64,000 bases of DNA. Origin: Cohaesibacter sp. ES.047. GTDB taxonomy: Bacteria; Pseudomonadota; Alphaproteobacteria; Rhizobiales; Cohaesibacteraceae. Under the pieces are notes generated by a model. That model had not been told where the DNA came from and did no database searches. It saw only the letters and a list, made by a program, of their open reading frames with translations. Within the stretch, counting starts at the first letter, position 1. Each line of letters opens with the position of its first letter. The stretch spans positions 1 through 64,000 of the forward strand of contig NZ_LT907844.1 in the NCBI RefSeq assembly GCF_900215505.1. Reading direction: 5' to 3'. Below, one piece after another: positions 45,414-54,301 of this stretch. Position numbers and translations under genes: made by a program.

Positions 45414-46091
45414 ATGAAAATTCTAATGGTACTCACATCCCATGACGCCCTTGGGGACACCGGCAACAAAACCGGCTTCTGGCTGGAAGAATTTGCGGCC
45501 CCCTATTATGTATTCAAAGACGCAGGCGCTGACATCACATTGGCCTCGCCCAAAGGTGGTCAGCCGCCAATTGATCCCAGCAGCGACAGCCCGGACGCAC
45601 AGACCGATGACACCCGCCGCTTCAAGGATGACAGCGAAGCGCAGAAGCATCTGGCCAACACGCTGACGCTCTCGGACGTGACCGCAGACGGGTTTGACGC
45701 CGTCTTCTATCCGGGTGGCCATGGCCCTCTGTGGGATCTTGCCGAAGATGCGGACAGCAAACGCTTGATCGAAGCGTTCGCTGGCGCGGACCTGCCGGTT
45801 GGCGCGGTCTGTCACGCTCCTGCCGTGTTCCGCCACACCCAAGGCAAGGACGGCAAACCGCTGGTTTCCGGCCGCCAGGTGACGGGCTTTACCAACACCG
45901 AAGAAGAGGGCGCGGGGCTGACCGCGGTTGTGCCGTTCCTTGTTGAAGATATGCTCAAGGCAAATGGCGGCCTTTATGAAAAAGGCCCGGACTGGGGCAG
46001 CTTCGTGTTACGTGATGGCAAGCTGGTCACGGGCCAGAACCCGGCCTCATCTGCTGCCGCTGCGAAAGAAATCGTGGCGTTGCTGAAATAA
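45414..46091 (+). CDS. DJ-1/PfpI-family protein (Hsp31-like glyoxalase III type)
   Basis: 225 residues. E25/E26 (FWLEEFAAP), GGHGPLWDL at 101-109 and the nucleophile C133-H134 (GAVCHAPA) match the Hsp31/YDR533C branch of class I glutamine-amidotransferase-like proteins, which convert methylglyoxal to lactate without glutathione or act as protein chaperones. The N-terminal WLEE motif supports this branch over plain proteases. Neighbouring yqhD fits carbonyl detoxification. A T-tailed terminator follows. Confidence 0.88.
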   Translation: MKILMVLTSHDALGDTGNKTGFWLEEFAAPYYVFKDAGADITLASPKGGQPPIDPSSDSPDAQTDDTRRFKDDSEAQKHLANTLTLSDVTADGFDAVFYPGGHGPLWDLAEDADSKRLIEAFAGADLPVGAVCHAPAVFRHTQGKDGKPLVSGRQVTGFTNTEEEGAGLTAVVPFLVEDMLKANGGLYEKGPDWGSFVLRDGKLVTGQNPASSAAAAKEIVALLK

Positions 46092-46183
46092 AAAACGCTG
46101 ACATAATCGGCACCAAGAAGCACGTCTCGTTCGCAAGACCAGACACTTGATGGGCTTCAACCAGGCACTACAGCTTTCGATTG

Positions 46184-46208
46184 GGGCGGATCCACTGCGG
46201 GTCCGCCC
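46184..46208 (+). terminator. Intrinsic terminator after the DJ-1/PfpI gene
   Basis: Stem GGGCGGA / TCCGCCC, with further CC/GG pairing inside an 11-base loop region, followed by TTTT on the plus strand. It separates two convergent genes. Confidence 0.7.
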
Positions 46209-46263
46209 TTTTCCATGCAGCGAACCAAGCGAGGACAGCCTAGGAAAGCCGCCGGGGTTTCGA

Positions 46264-48384
46264 TCAATCCAGTCTGGCTTCCCCTTCGCGTGGTTCGAAG
46301 GGATAGACATCTCCATCGGAGGTGACTTGCGTGATCCGGATTGGTGAGCCGTCATCGCTCAATTCGACGATGCCGATGCCTGAGGCATTGAGGATCCGGC
46401 GACCGTGCGCGGTTCCGACCGGTTTGCGGGGAACGACGCGCATACCACGCCGCTTGGTCAGCCAGTTGAGGGGCGAACGCGGCGAGAAAGCCCAGCGATT
46501 GCCATGGTCAAGCAAGGCGATCAGTCTGTCGGGCCATTTATTCTTGATGCCGCTCGAACAGATTTGCCAGATTTCGGGATCCTGATCCGCCTTGCCGGTG
46601 CGCGACCAGCGAGCGTTGCGCAATTGCACATCATAAACGAAGGAATAGTGGACGTCACCGGACAGGATGACGAAGTGGCGCGGTGTGTTGCTGTGCTGAA
46701 AAACATTGAGGATCGCGCTTGCAGTTCCCGGATGGGCCATCCAGTATTCCGCATCCACCATCAGCGGCTTGCCCAGTGTGGTGAAAAGCTTTTGGACCAC
46801 TTCGATGAGCTTTACACCGAAGATGGGTGCCGCCGAGACGAGCAGAACGGCATCCCTGTTTCGAAGCCGCGCCTGCAGATCCGTGACGGCTTCCCAGTCG
46901 AGCAACCCGGACGGAAAATGGCTGTTGCGTTCGGATCGCCAGCGACGGGTACGGGTATCGAGCGCGATCAAGGGAGGATCGGTCGGCCATTCGAAATCCC
47001 ACTTCTGATAATCAAGGATCTCATCAATCGCGGCCTCGTGCGCATCAGTGCCCGGTTTCTCCAGTGCCTGCCGAAATGCATCCTTGAGATCTTCGCTGAT
47101 GGTTTGCGGACGGTTGCCCCAGCCCTGATTGATGCCGTAGGCGAGCAGCGCATTGCCGATCACGCGGCGCGACAGAGGGTGGCTGTAAGCGGCCTTCTCC
47201 CATGCCAGCGACAGGTTCCAGTCATCGCTGACATCATGATCGTCGAAGATCATCGCGGTCGGCACGTGGGCCAAGAGGCGACGCACCTTGGACAAGTTGG
47301 CAACGAAAGCGTCCATCTCGGCGCTTTCCTCGTTATACATCCGGCGATCCTTGCCGGAAAGGCCGTTGGGGGCTTTCCTGTCCGGCAAAAGCGTCCAGCC
47401 AGTTGGGGACCAGACCAGCAGATACATCGCCAGCATTTCAGCCAAGGTCAGCAGATGATTTCTGGCGTGTTGCGAGGTGAAGATCGGTTTGCGCGTTCCG
47501 CCGAACAGGACATCAAATACCGATGCTTTCTGATCGATCTTCGGCAGCAGTTGATCACGTCGATAGAGCATGCCCCCCTCTTCCATGAGGTCGTGCCCGC
47601 TTTGCGGCAGGCCGCTTTGGATACCGGGCAAATCCTCGTCAGGAAGGTCAAGGCACTCGATCAGTGCCGTAATGGCCTCAATCATCGGGCCGGCGACATC
47701 GTCCACATAGACCTGATCGCCGCTCAGCACCAAGAGCTCCGGCATGGAGGGGCTTGTGTCTTCATCCGCGGCCCTTTGCGCCTCACCGTCGGTATCAATG
47801 TCAGAAACCTGAGCCTTAAGAGACTGCTCAACCATCCGGTCCGCCGCCACCAGACCGTCGCCGCAGGGGCTGTGCGGTTTGCGGCATGACCCGTGCATCA
47901 CACAGGACACCTTGTTCGGGATGCGAATGAACGGCAACGTACGGCCCGGATAGCAGATATCCGGCGCCCAGTCCGTATGAACCAGCCAGCGCTTGCCAGC
48001 GCCCTCCGGGTCCGGGGCACGCAGACTGAGGCGATAGGAGATCAGCTCTTCCTTGGGAAGATCGCAATGAAGCTGCAGATCGATCAATAGATAGTGAAGG
48101 TGCGTTCCGGCCGGCAGCCAGAGCATATCGGGATCGTCTGGCTCGAGTTCGACGGTCAGACTGTCCTCAGCGGGCGGGAAAAGCTCCAACCGCACAGCAG
48201 TCTTCACTCTTGCTGCCAACCATATCGCCAGTCGACCCGCCTCAGCCCGGCGAATGATGGGACCTGCCAGCACCATGGGTGGCTCTATGGGCGGTTCTGC
48301 AGTTCTTTTGGAAACACGATCGCTCAATCCAATGGCTCCAGTTGATCGGGCGCGGTGTGTCAACGCCGCAGGTCGGCCGCCCAT
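46264..48384 (-). CDS. PhoD-like metallophosphatase
   Basis: 706 residues, related to alkaline phosphatase D. An N-terminal beta domain (VLAGPIIRRAEAGRLAIWLA, about 38-57) precedes the phosphatase core: a CRKPHSPCGDGL stretch, LVLSGDQVYVDDVAGPMIEA (metal Asp), AMIFDDHDVSDDWNLS (D-D-H-D) and FVILSGDVHYSFVYDV (G-D-V-H). It lacks a signal peptide and the twin-arginine motif of true PhoD, so it is probably cytoplasmic. Substrate unknown. The real start may be later than 48384; I keep the longest ATG. It is convergent with the DJ-1 gene. Confidence 0.85.
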   Translation of the reverse strand: MGGRPAALTHRARSTGAIGLSDRVSKRTAEPPIEPPMVLAGPIIRRAEAGRLAIWLAARVKTAVRLELFPPAEDSLTVELEPDDPDMLWLPAGTHLHYLLIDLQLHCDLPKEELISYRLSLRAPDPEGAGKRWLVHTDWAPDICYPGRTLPFIRIPNKVSCVMHGSCRKPHSPCGDGLVAADRMVEQSLKAQVSDIDTDGEAQRAADEDTSPSMPELLVLSGDQVYVDDVAGPMIEAITALIECLDLPDEDLPGIQSGLPQSGHDLMEEGGMLYRRDQLLPKIDQKASVFDVLFGGTRKPIFTSQHARNHLLTLAEMLAMYLLVWSPTGWTLLPDRKAPNGLSGKDRRMYNEESAEMDAFVANLSKVRRLLAHVPTAMIFDDHDVSDDWNLSLAWEKAAYSHPLSRRVIGNALLAYGINQGWGNRPQTISEDLKDAFRQALEKPGTDAHEAAIDEILDYQKWDFEWPTDPPLIALDTRTRRWRSERNSHFPSGLLDWEAVTDLQARLRNRDAVLLVSAAPIFGVKLIEVVQKLFTTLGKPLMVDAEYWMAHPGTASAILNVFQHSNTPRHFVILSGDVHYSFVYDVQLRNARWSRTGKADQDPEIWQICSSGIKNKWPDRLIALLDHGNRWAFSPRSPLNWLTKRRGMRVVPRKPVGTAHGRRILNASGIGIVELSDDGSPIRITQVTSDGDVYPFEPREGEARLD

Positions 48385-48483
48385 CGGGGTTGGGTGCGGC
48401 GATTCACTCGGGTCCTTTCGTTATAGTGACAAACACGGCCTCAATGTGAAGCCCTCAATCACGGATCTGTGGAGCGCGTTGAC

Positions 48484-49038
48484 CTAGGTGGCAACATATC
48501 CGACATCATAGATCTGGCAGGTGTCGCCGAGCCCTTCGGGGTCTTCAGCCCAAAGGCTGAAATCGACAGATTTCCAGTTGGTCGGGTCGAAGCCGGTGAC
48601 GGTTGCCAATGCGCCAGCATCTCGGGCGATCTCGACCCGTGCTTCAAGCGCATCGCGGATCCTTGCCATATCAGAAAAGGGATCAATCGGTGCAATCGTT
48701 CGCGTGGCGAAAGTCGCAGAATGAAGATCCTCCGCCACGCGAACGCCCCACGGCAACCAGATTTGCACCGATGGCCAGCCAAAGCTTTGCGTCACGCCCG
48801 CAAATCCGGGATGCGAAAGAAAGGCACTTGCGCCTTCGGCCTCGTCCCACAGGTAGAAAGGGGCATAGAGATTCTGCGCGGTGGACCCGTCCTCAGGGTG
48901 CTTTCTGGCCGAGAGATAGGCCTTGAAGCGCAGCCGTGCAAAGCCATCGAGCGCGGCCCCTTTCTCGCGAATCCGCCGGTCGATGCGCTCCATGTCGTAG
49001 TCTGCGGGCAAGGTGAAACTATATTGCATCGCTATCAT
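48484..49038 (-). CDS. DUF4865-family protein
   Basis: 184 residues from MIAMQYSFTLPADYDMERID (ATG 49038, overlapping the hydrolase stop as ATGA, with AAGGA nine bases upstream). IRDALEARVEIARDAGALA and YAPFYLWDEAEGASAFLSHP fit the DUF4865 family, which is often found beside a LysR regulator and a hydrolase. No catalytic motif is recognisable. Function unknown. Co-translated with the alpha/beta hydrolase. Confidence 0.8.
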   Translation of the reverse strand: MIAMQYSFTLPADYDMERIDRRIREKGAALDGFARLRFKAYLSARKHPEDGSTAQNLYAPFYLWDEAEGASAFLSHPGFAGVTQSFGWPSVQIWLPWGVRVAEDLHSATFATRTIAPIDPFSDMARIRDALEARVEIARDAGALATVTGFDPTNWKSVDFSLWAEDPEGLGDTCQIYDVGYVAT

Positions 49039-49868
49039 TTGCTTGGGTCCTTTTGGTTTTGCTGTTTGAGCAGGACGGCCACGATGGCCTCGGGGCAATC
49101 TTCCTGAACCAGATGCCCTGCCCCTTCGATGTGAACGCAAGGCTTGTCCGAGAGCCTTGCAGCCAATGCCTCGCCCTGCTCTCGGGGGAGCCACTGGTCT
49201 TCCTGTCCCCAAAGGACGGTCACCGGACAATCCATCCGCTGATAAAGCGGTTCGATCTCGTCGGTGTAGCAGGCGTCCATCTGAGCGATCTGCCGATAGA
49301 AGGCAGGTTGTCCCACGGGTCCGAGCCATGGCGCGCAATAGATCTCCAGCGCTTCTTCGGACAAAGGGGTGTGCGCTGCGCCTTGCAGGTAGGAGCGAAG
49401 GAGCGCTAGGTGCATGGTTTCCGGCATCCGCGCAAACGCTGTTTCATGCGCGCGCACATGCTGCACGAAGGGAGAGCCCCATGGAGACAGGGCAACGGCA
49501 TTGAACAGGGTCAGCGAGCCATAGCGTACACCATCCAGATAGTGCGCTCTCAAAGCCGTGGCGCCCCCAAAATCATGCGCCAGTACGTCCGGGCGCTCGA
49601 GGCCCCATTCGCGGATGAGAGCGGCAAGCACCCTGTTCTGAACACCGAGCGAGACGTCCTGCCTCACGCGCATTTCCGATTGGCCATAGCCGACAAGATC
49701 GAAATAGTAGATCGTTCTGACATCCATCAGATGCGGAATGATCTTGCGCCACACCTGCGCGGAAAACGGTGTGCCGTGGATGGCGACGAGGGCGGGGCCG
49801 GAGCCCACCTTGCCCCAGGCAACCGCGTTTCCCTCGATGATGACATGGTCAGTGAGGCTGTAGTCCAT
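49035..49868 (-). CDS. Alpha/beta hydrolase, Asp-nucleophile type
   Basis: 277 residues: HG at 31-32, nucleophile elbow A-H-D99-F-G-G, D224 in LWGQEDQWLP and H252 in EGAGHLVQED. An Asp nucleophile is typical of haloalkane dehalogenases, epoxide hydrolases and fluoroacetate dehalogenase-like enzymes rather than esterases. No signal peptide. Divergent from a LysR-type gene and coupled to DUF4865, so probably induced by its substrate through that regulator. Confidence 0.85.
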   Translation of the reverse strand: MDYSLTDHVIIEGNAVAWGKVGSGPALVAIHGTPFSAQVWRKIIPHLMDVRTIYYFDLVGYGQSEMRVRQDVSLGVQNRVLAALIREWGLERPDVLAHDFGGATALRAHYLDGVRYGSLTLFNAVALSPWGSPFVQHVRAHETAFARMPETMHLALLRSYLQGAAHTPLSEEALEIYCAPWLGPVGQPAFYRQIAQMDACYTDEIEPLYQRMDCPVTVLWGQEDQWLPREQGEALAARLSDKPCVHIEGAGHLVQEDCPEAIVAVLLKQQNQKDPSK

Positions 49869-49984
49869 CGGTGTCTCCCTTGGGCCTTTTCGTGAGGCGC
49901 TTGGAAGGCAGCATAGAACAGGCGAATAGATGACAAAAATGAAATGAATTGCATTTTTGATCTAAATTTGTCATATATCAATTC
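49869..49984. promoter_or_regulatory. Divergent LysR/hydrolase control region
   Basis: 116 AT-rich bases with nested symmetry: ATGACAAA (49929-49936) against TTTGTCAT near 49968-49975, and AAAATG...CATTTT around 49936-49957. A plausible site for the LysR protein acting on both promoters. Confidence 0.5.
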
Positions 49985-50857
49985 ATGATGACAAAACTTG
50001 ATATCGGTGCCTTGCAGGCCCTTTGCGCCATCAGGGATCATGGCGGGGTTTCACGTGCGGCGGTGGTGCTGGCGTTGTCCCAGTCTGCGGTGTCGCACAA
50101 GATCCGACGCCTTGAAGACAGGCTTGGCTGCCAGTTGCTGAGCCGCCAAACGGGCCAGTCGCTCTTCACGCCAGAAGGAGAAAGGATGCTTGGATATGCC
50201 CGCCGCATCCTCTCGATCAATAACGAGGCGCTCACCAGCCTGAGCACCGATCCGCTCAATGGTGTCATTCGCCTTGGGATCACCGAACAGACGGTTCAGG
50301 GCACATTGGCGCGCGTTCTAGGGCACTTTTCAAGGCTTCAGCCGGATGTGGCGGTCTTCACCGAGGTGTCTCAGAGTCTGATCATCCAGGAACAACTGGA
50401 GCGCGGCGAGCTTGATGTCGGCGTGTTTCAGCTGTTTCCCGATCAACGGCGACAGGACGATATCGTGTTGAACGAGGCGGCCCTCGTCTGGGCCAAGTCG
50501 CGTGATTTCGACCTGAACTTCGAAAGGCCCATCCCGTTTCTGGCCTTTGCGGAAAATTGCTTCTATCGGCTCTGGGCCATCGAAAGCGATCCCTTGCCGC
50601 CCCATGGCCTGTCAACGGTCATGAAGTGCGCCAGCATGTCGGGCATCATCGAGTCCCTGAAATCCGGTCTCGGCGTGGCAATGATCAATGCCCACATGGT
50701 GGACGATGATCTGGAGATCATCAGCGAGGGATTTGCCCAGCCTCCCCGCTTTGCGACCGTCGCGCGGGTGCGGAAAAACGCCAATTCTCGCGCTGTGCAG
50801 GCGCTGGTCGATCAGATCTGCCTTGCTTTTGATCCGGTCAAGCACCGTGTGGCGTAA
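49985..50857 (+). CDS. LysR-family transcriptional regulator
   Basis: 290 residues. Winged helix-turn-helix at 8-65 (LQALCAIRDHGGVSRAAVVL, ALSQSAVSHKIRRLEDRLGC) and a PBP2-like effector domain afterwards (GVIRLGITEQTVQGTLARVL, GELDVGVFQLFP). Starts right beside the divergent hydrolase promoter. It most likely controls the hydrolase/DUF4865 pair. Confidence 0.93.
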   Translation: MMTKLDIGALQALCAIRDHGGVSRAAVVLALSQSAVSHKIRRLEDRLGCQLLSRQTGQSLFTPEGERMLGYARRILSINNEALTSLSTDPLNGVIRLGITEQTVQGTLARVLGHFSRLQPDVAVFTEVSQSLIIQEQLERGELDVGVFQLFPDQRRQDDIVLNEAALVWAKSRDFDLNFERPIPFLAFAENCFYRLWAIESDPLPPHGLSTVMKCASMSGIIESLKSGLGVAMINAHMVDDDLEIISEGFAQPPRFATVARVRKNANSRAVQALVDQICLAFDPVKHRVA

Positions 50858-50888
50858 CCCTTCCAGCGCCAGGCCACATAAGCGCCGT

Positions 50889-51869
50889 CTACTGATCGTC
50901 CTGCCAGTTGCGCCTTGCGCGCCAGAAGGTGGTTGAATCGGCATAGCCGAGGGTTTCGGCGATGCGGTTCTTCTTGATCTTCGCCTCCAACAGGTGATCC
51001 ATCACGGAATGGCGGTGGCTCTCGATCAGGGAGCGCAACGAGGTGCCCTCTTCGGCGAGGCGTCTTTGCAAGGTTCTCGGTGAGGTTTTCAATTCAGCGG
51101 CGATTTCACCAAGGGTTATGCGCTTGTGCGCTATGTGGATGTCAATATAGGACCGAACCTTGTTGGAAAACGACAAGGTGCCATCGACTTCGCCGATGAT
51201 GTCGGAGAGGTGACGCTCGATGATGGTTGTCAACGCAGGATCCTCGACCCGGTAGCGCTTGTCTGCCTCTTCTCGATCAAAGATGATCCGGTTGCTCGAT
51301 TGACCGAAGACGAGCGGGGCGTGAAACAGTTTTTCCAATTCCTTCAAGCCGCTTGGTTCGCCATGTTCGAAATGGATCTCCAGCGGCGTCCAGTCAGGAT
51401 CGAAGAAGGAGCGAACCATCTGCAGCGTCGTCGAGATAGTAAACTCGCTATCCTGCCTGCGCGGCCAGATGCTCTCATCTGCGATGCGGTAGTTCCAGAT
51501 AAGCTCGTCGCCATCTTCCAGCAGCCCGCTCGACGTGGCACCCTGAAGCGACTGGACGTTTGACGTCACCCGTTCAAACGCGCGGCGTATGGTCGATGAC
51601 ATGGAGAAGAGAAGCCCGGCCGGACCGAGGTCTCCCGGCTTGGTGCCAAGACCCAGCATGGCACCGAGGTGACGTTCCTTGATCAGGGTCGCGGCATCCT
51701 CGAACAGAGCGACATAGCGCGACATGGACACCCGCGCGTAAGGGTCCTCAAGCTGAGAGCGCAAGATCCCGTGCAGGGCAAGCAGGATGTCGCCTTTGCC
51801 CCAGGTGGTGTCAATCTGCTGCACCAGCGGCAGAAGCACGGATGCGCGTACGGAGGGTAGTCCAGACAT
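50889..51869 (-). CDS. AraC-family transcriptional regulator
   Basis: About 326 residues from MSGLPSVRASVLLPLVQQID (ATG 51869). N-terminal arabinose-binding-like domain of the OruR/ArgR-type subgroup; C-terminal AraC DNA-binding domain with two helix-turn-helices (ITLGEIAAELKTSPRTLQRR, then IAETLGYADSTTFWRARRN). This subgroup often controls amino-acid or amine catabolism. It follows the TctA gene on the same strand by about 110 bases and is a natural candidate regulator for the transporter and amine-oxidising genes upstream. Confidence 0.88.
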   Translation of the reverse strand: MSGLPSVRASVLLPLVQQIDTTWGKGDILLALHGILRSQLEDPYARVSMSRYVALFEDAATLIKERHLGAMLGLGTKPGDLGPAGLLFSMSSTIRRAFERVTSNVQSLQGATSSGLLEDGDELIWNYRIADESIWPRRQDSEFTISTTLQMVRSFFDPDWTPLEIHFEHGEPSGLKELEKLFHAPLVFGQSSNRIIFDREEADKRYRVEDPALTTIIERHLSDIIGEVDGTLSFSNKVRSYIDIHIAHKRITLGEIAAELKTSPRTLQRRLAEEGTSLRSLIESHRHSVMDHLLEAKIKKNRIAETLGYADSTTFWRARRNWQDDQ

Positions 51870-51980
51870 GATGCGCCTCGCCTGATCGCTTATTCGGTCC
51901 CTTTCGCGGCCTTCGGGATCCCTTTGGCGCAGTCTATCGGATTTCTGGCACATTTAAAGTCGTTTGCGTTAGCTCCGGCG

Positions 51981-53477
51981 TTACTGGTCCTCGGTCGCCT
52001 GATGTCCATCGCGCCAGTTGAGATAGGTGGCGCGGATCTGACGGGCAACGACGAACACGATGATGGCAAAGATGATCGCAGCGATTGGACGGTTGACGAA
52101 ATCCAGCGGGCCGTCAATGCGCGGCATGGCGCTGCGCAGTTTCACTTCCATGATATTGCCCAGCACCATGCCCAGAATGATTGGCACGATCGGCTGATCG
52201 AGGCGGCGCAGGATGACGCCCAGAACACCAAACCCCGCTGCGATGATGCAGTCATTGATGGAGTTGCGAAGGGTGTAGACGCCAACGAACCCGAGCAGGA
52301 AGATGAAGACCCCAAGCAGCCGCGTCGGGATCTGCAGAACCTTCAAAAGCAGGTTCGTTGTGCTCAACAGGAACAGGAAGACGATGATATTGATGGCGAA
52401 CAGCGCAATATAGAGCGCCATCACGAAATCCATGTGGCTCTGGAACAGCTGCGGACCGGGAACGACGTTGTGAACGTAGAAGACGGACAGCATCATTGCC
52501 GTCAGTGCCTCGCCCGGGATGCCTAGGGCAAGAAGGGGAATGGTCGCAGCAACGGGAACCGCGTTGTTGGCCGATTCCGAAGCGATCAGCCCTTCAGCTG
52601 AGCCTTTGCCAAACTCTTCAGGTGTCGCAGATGTCCGGCGGGCATAGGTGTAGGACAGAAACTGTGCAGTGAATTCTCCGACGCCGGGCATGATCCCCAT
52701 GACGGTGCCGCATCCGGCGGCAAAGGAGGCAATTCGCTTGTGGCGCAGTATCTCGCCCAAGCCGCCAAAGAGCGAGCCCTTGATCGGCTCGGGTTTAAAG
52801 TCCTCGTCCTTGTCGACCAGCAAGACAAAGGCCTGACTGAGAGCAAAGAGCCCGGTTGTCACCACGATCAGATCAACGCCCGAGACCAACCACGATTGCC
52901 CGAAGGTGAAGCGCATGGTGTAGCTTGTCGTATCCAGACCAATGGTGCTGAGAAAAATGCCAAAGGCGGTGAGCATGCCTGCGGCGAGCATTTGGTTCTG
53001 ATGGGCAAAGACCACCATGATGACGCCGAGCAGGGCGGCAAGAAAGATCTCCCGACTGCCAAATTGCGGTGCGATCCAGGCGAGCACGGGCGCCATGAGC
53101 ACAAAGCAGGCAATCGAGAAAAGACCGCCGAAAAGAGAGGCGCTATAGGCCAGCTTCAACGCGCGTCCCGCCTCGCCCTTCTGGGTCAGGGGATAGCCAT
53201 CATAGGTGGTCAGAGCATTGACCGGTGTTCCGGGCGTGTTGATCAGGATTGCCGGCAGTGCGCCGCCATACATGGACGAGCCGTAGATGCCAAGCAGCAT
53301 GGTCAGGCCGACCAGAGGAGGCAGGGCAAAACTGACGGGCAGCAGAATGGCGATCGCGATGGGCGGGCCGACACCCGGAATGGCGCCGATGATGACGCCG
53401 CCCACCGATCCGATGACAACGGCTGCCAAGACCTGCCAATTCAGCAGCAAATCCAATCCGCCTAGAAACGCTTCCAT
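51981..53477 (-). CDS. tctA: Tripartite tricarboxylate transporter, large permease TctA
   Basis: 498 residues with 11-12 hydrophobic segments. Signature IGAIPGVGPPIAIAILLPVS and YGGALPAILINTPGTPVNAL in the first half, repeated as MGIMPGVGEFTAQFLSYTYA and PLLALGIPGEALTAMMLSVF in the second. Start 53477 (MEAFLGGLDLLLNWQVLAAV) fits the family; upstream codons do not. Works with TctB and the periplasmic TctC just upstream. Substrates of the TTT family range from citrate to amino-acid-like organic acids. Confidence 0.95.
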   Translation of the reverse strand: MEAFLGGLDLLLNWQVLAAVVIGSVGGVIIGAIPGVGPPIAIAILLPVSFALPPLVGLTMLLGIYGSSMYGGALPAILINTPGTPVNALTTYDGYPLTQKGEAGRALKLAYSASLFGGLFSIACFVLMAPVLAWIAPQFGSREIFLAALLGVIMVVFAHQNQMLAAGMLTAFGIFLSTIGLDTTSYTMRFTFGQSWLVSGVDLIVVTTGLFALSQAFVLLVDKDEDFKPEPIKGSLFGGLGEILRHKRIASFAAGCGTVMGIMPGVGEFTAQFLSYTYARRTSATPEEFGKGSAEGLIASESANNAVPVAATIPLLALGIPGEALTAMMLSVFYVHNVVPGPQLFQSHMDFVMALYIALFAINIIVFLFLLSTTNLLLKVLQIPTRLLGVFIFLLGFVGVYTLRNSINDCIIAAGFGVLGVILRRLDQPIVPIILGMVLGNIMEVKLRSAMPRIDGPLDFVNRPIAAIIFAIIVFVVARQIRATYLNWRDGHQATEDQ

Positions 53478-53511
53478 CGGGATTTCCTTTATTGGAGGAA
53501 CACTGATCGCA

Positions 53512-54213
53512 TCATAGATAGGTGAGCATGAAGGGGCGCACCTGAGATGGCAGATAATTGTAGATCTCGCCACCCGGAATCTGGGCGCCGATGAAGGATT
53601 TGAAGACAACAACCGTCAGCAAACCCGCCACAGCAGCGATCAGAATGCCTTCGCGCTTATAGCCGACGCGCCATGCAAGCAACGCCCCGAAGGCGATGGA
53701 CGTGGGCAGATAGCCAAGCTTTGGCACCAGAAAGACATAGGCAATGAACCAGCCTGCAAATTCGAGGCTGCGCAGCCAGACCATCACTTCTTTCCATCGC
53801 CCCTCTTTTTCTTCCGAGACAAAGGCGCTGATGACGTTGAGGCTTGAGAACAGAAGCATCGAGCCGATGGCAATCGATGGCCAGAAGCCCGGCTGAGCGG
53901 GCAACGGCTTGCCTTCGATCCACGTTATCTGACTACCCAGACTGGCGAACAACGCAATCGAAATTGCGAAGATCAGAATGGAAAAGGCAAAATCACCGGA
54001 CCGATGGTCACGCACAAACAGTGGGCTGATCGAGCGGAACTGTTCAATGACAGGCCCGTGATAGCGCGTGAAGACCGGCTTCATGACCCGTAGGCGCGGA
54101 ACGGCATATCGCTTGTATCGATTGTAGATCCGTGCGGTTCTCACTCTGGCAACGCGAGAGCTCCGCACCAGAGGGCGGTTGCGAGCGGCGGCTGTCGACT
54201 GTCCCATTTTCAC
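53512..54213 (-). CDS. tctB: Tripartite tricarboxylate transporter, small permease TctB
   Basis: Up to 233 residues, with four hydrophobic segments from about residue 75 (FAFSILIFAISIALFASLGS ... GILIAAVAGLLTVVVFKSFI). TctB proteins are usually 140-170 residues, so the basic first 70 residues are unusual. An internal ATG (about residue 45, MKPVFTRYHGP) is a possible start. It precedes tctA by about 35 bases. Confidence 0.88.
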   Translation of the reverse strand: MKMGQSTAAARNRPLVRSSRVARVRTARIYNRYKRYAVPRLRVMKPVFTRYHGPVIEQFRSISPLFVRDHRSGDFAFSILIFAISIALFASLGSQITWIEGKPLPAQPGFWPSIAIGSMLLFSSLNVISAFVSEEKEGRWKEVMVWLRSLEFAGWFIAYVFLVPKLGYLPTSIAFGALLAWRVGYKREGILIAAVAGLLTVVVFKSFIGAQIPGGEIYNYLPSQVRPFMLTYL

Positions 54214-54250
54214 AATCCTTTATAGATGAACAAATTCATGCAATGTCCAG

Positions 54251-54284
54251 GGCGGCTGACGCAAGTCTCGTGCCATCAGCCGCC
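54251..54284 (-). promoter_or_regulatory. Hairpin between tctC and tctB
   Basis: Stem GGCGGCTGA / TCAGCCGCC with a 16-base loop. It lies downstream of the binding-protein gene and may stabilise its 3' end so that TctC exceeds the permeases. No T-run. Confidence 0.6.
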
Positions 54285-54301
54285 TTGGGACCAATTGTTG
54301 G

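Noticed and set aside
46405-47889. A 494-residue plus-strand frame
   Set aside because: Antisense to the PhoD-like gene, which has all metal-binding motifs.
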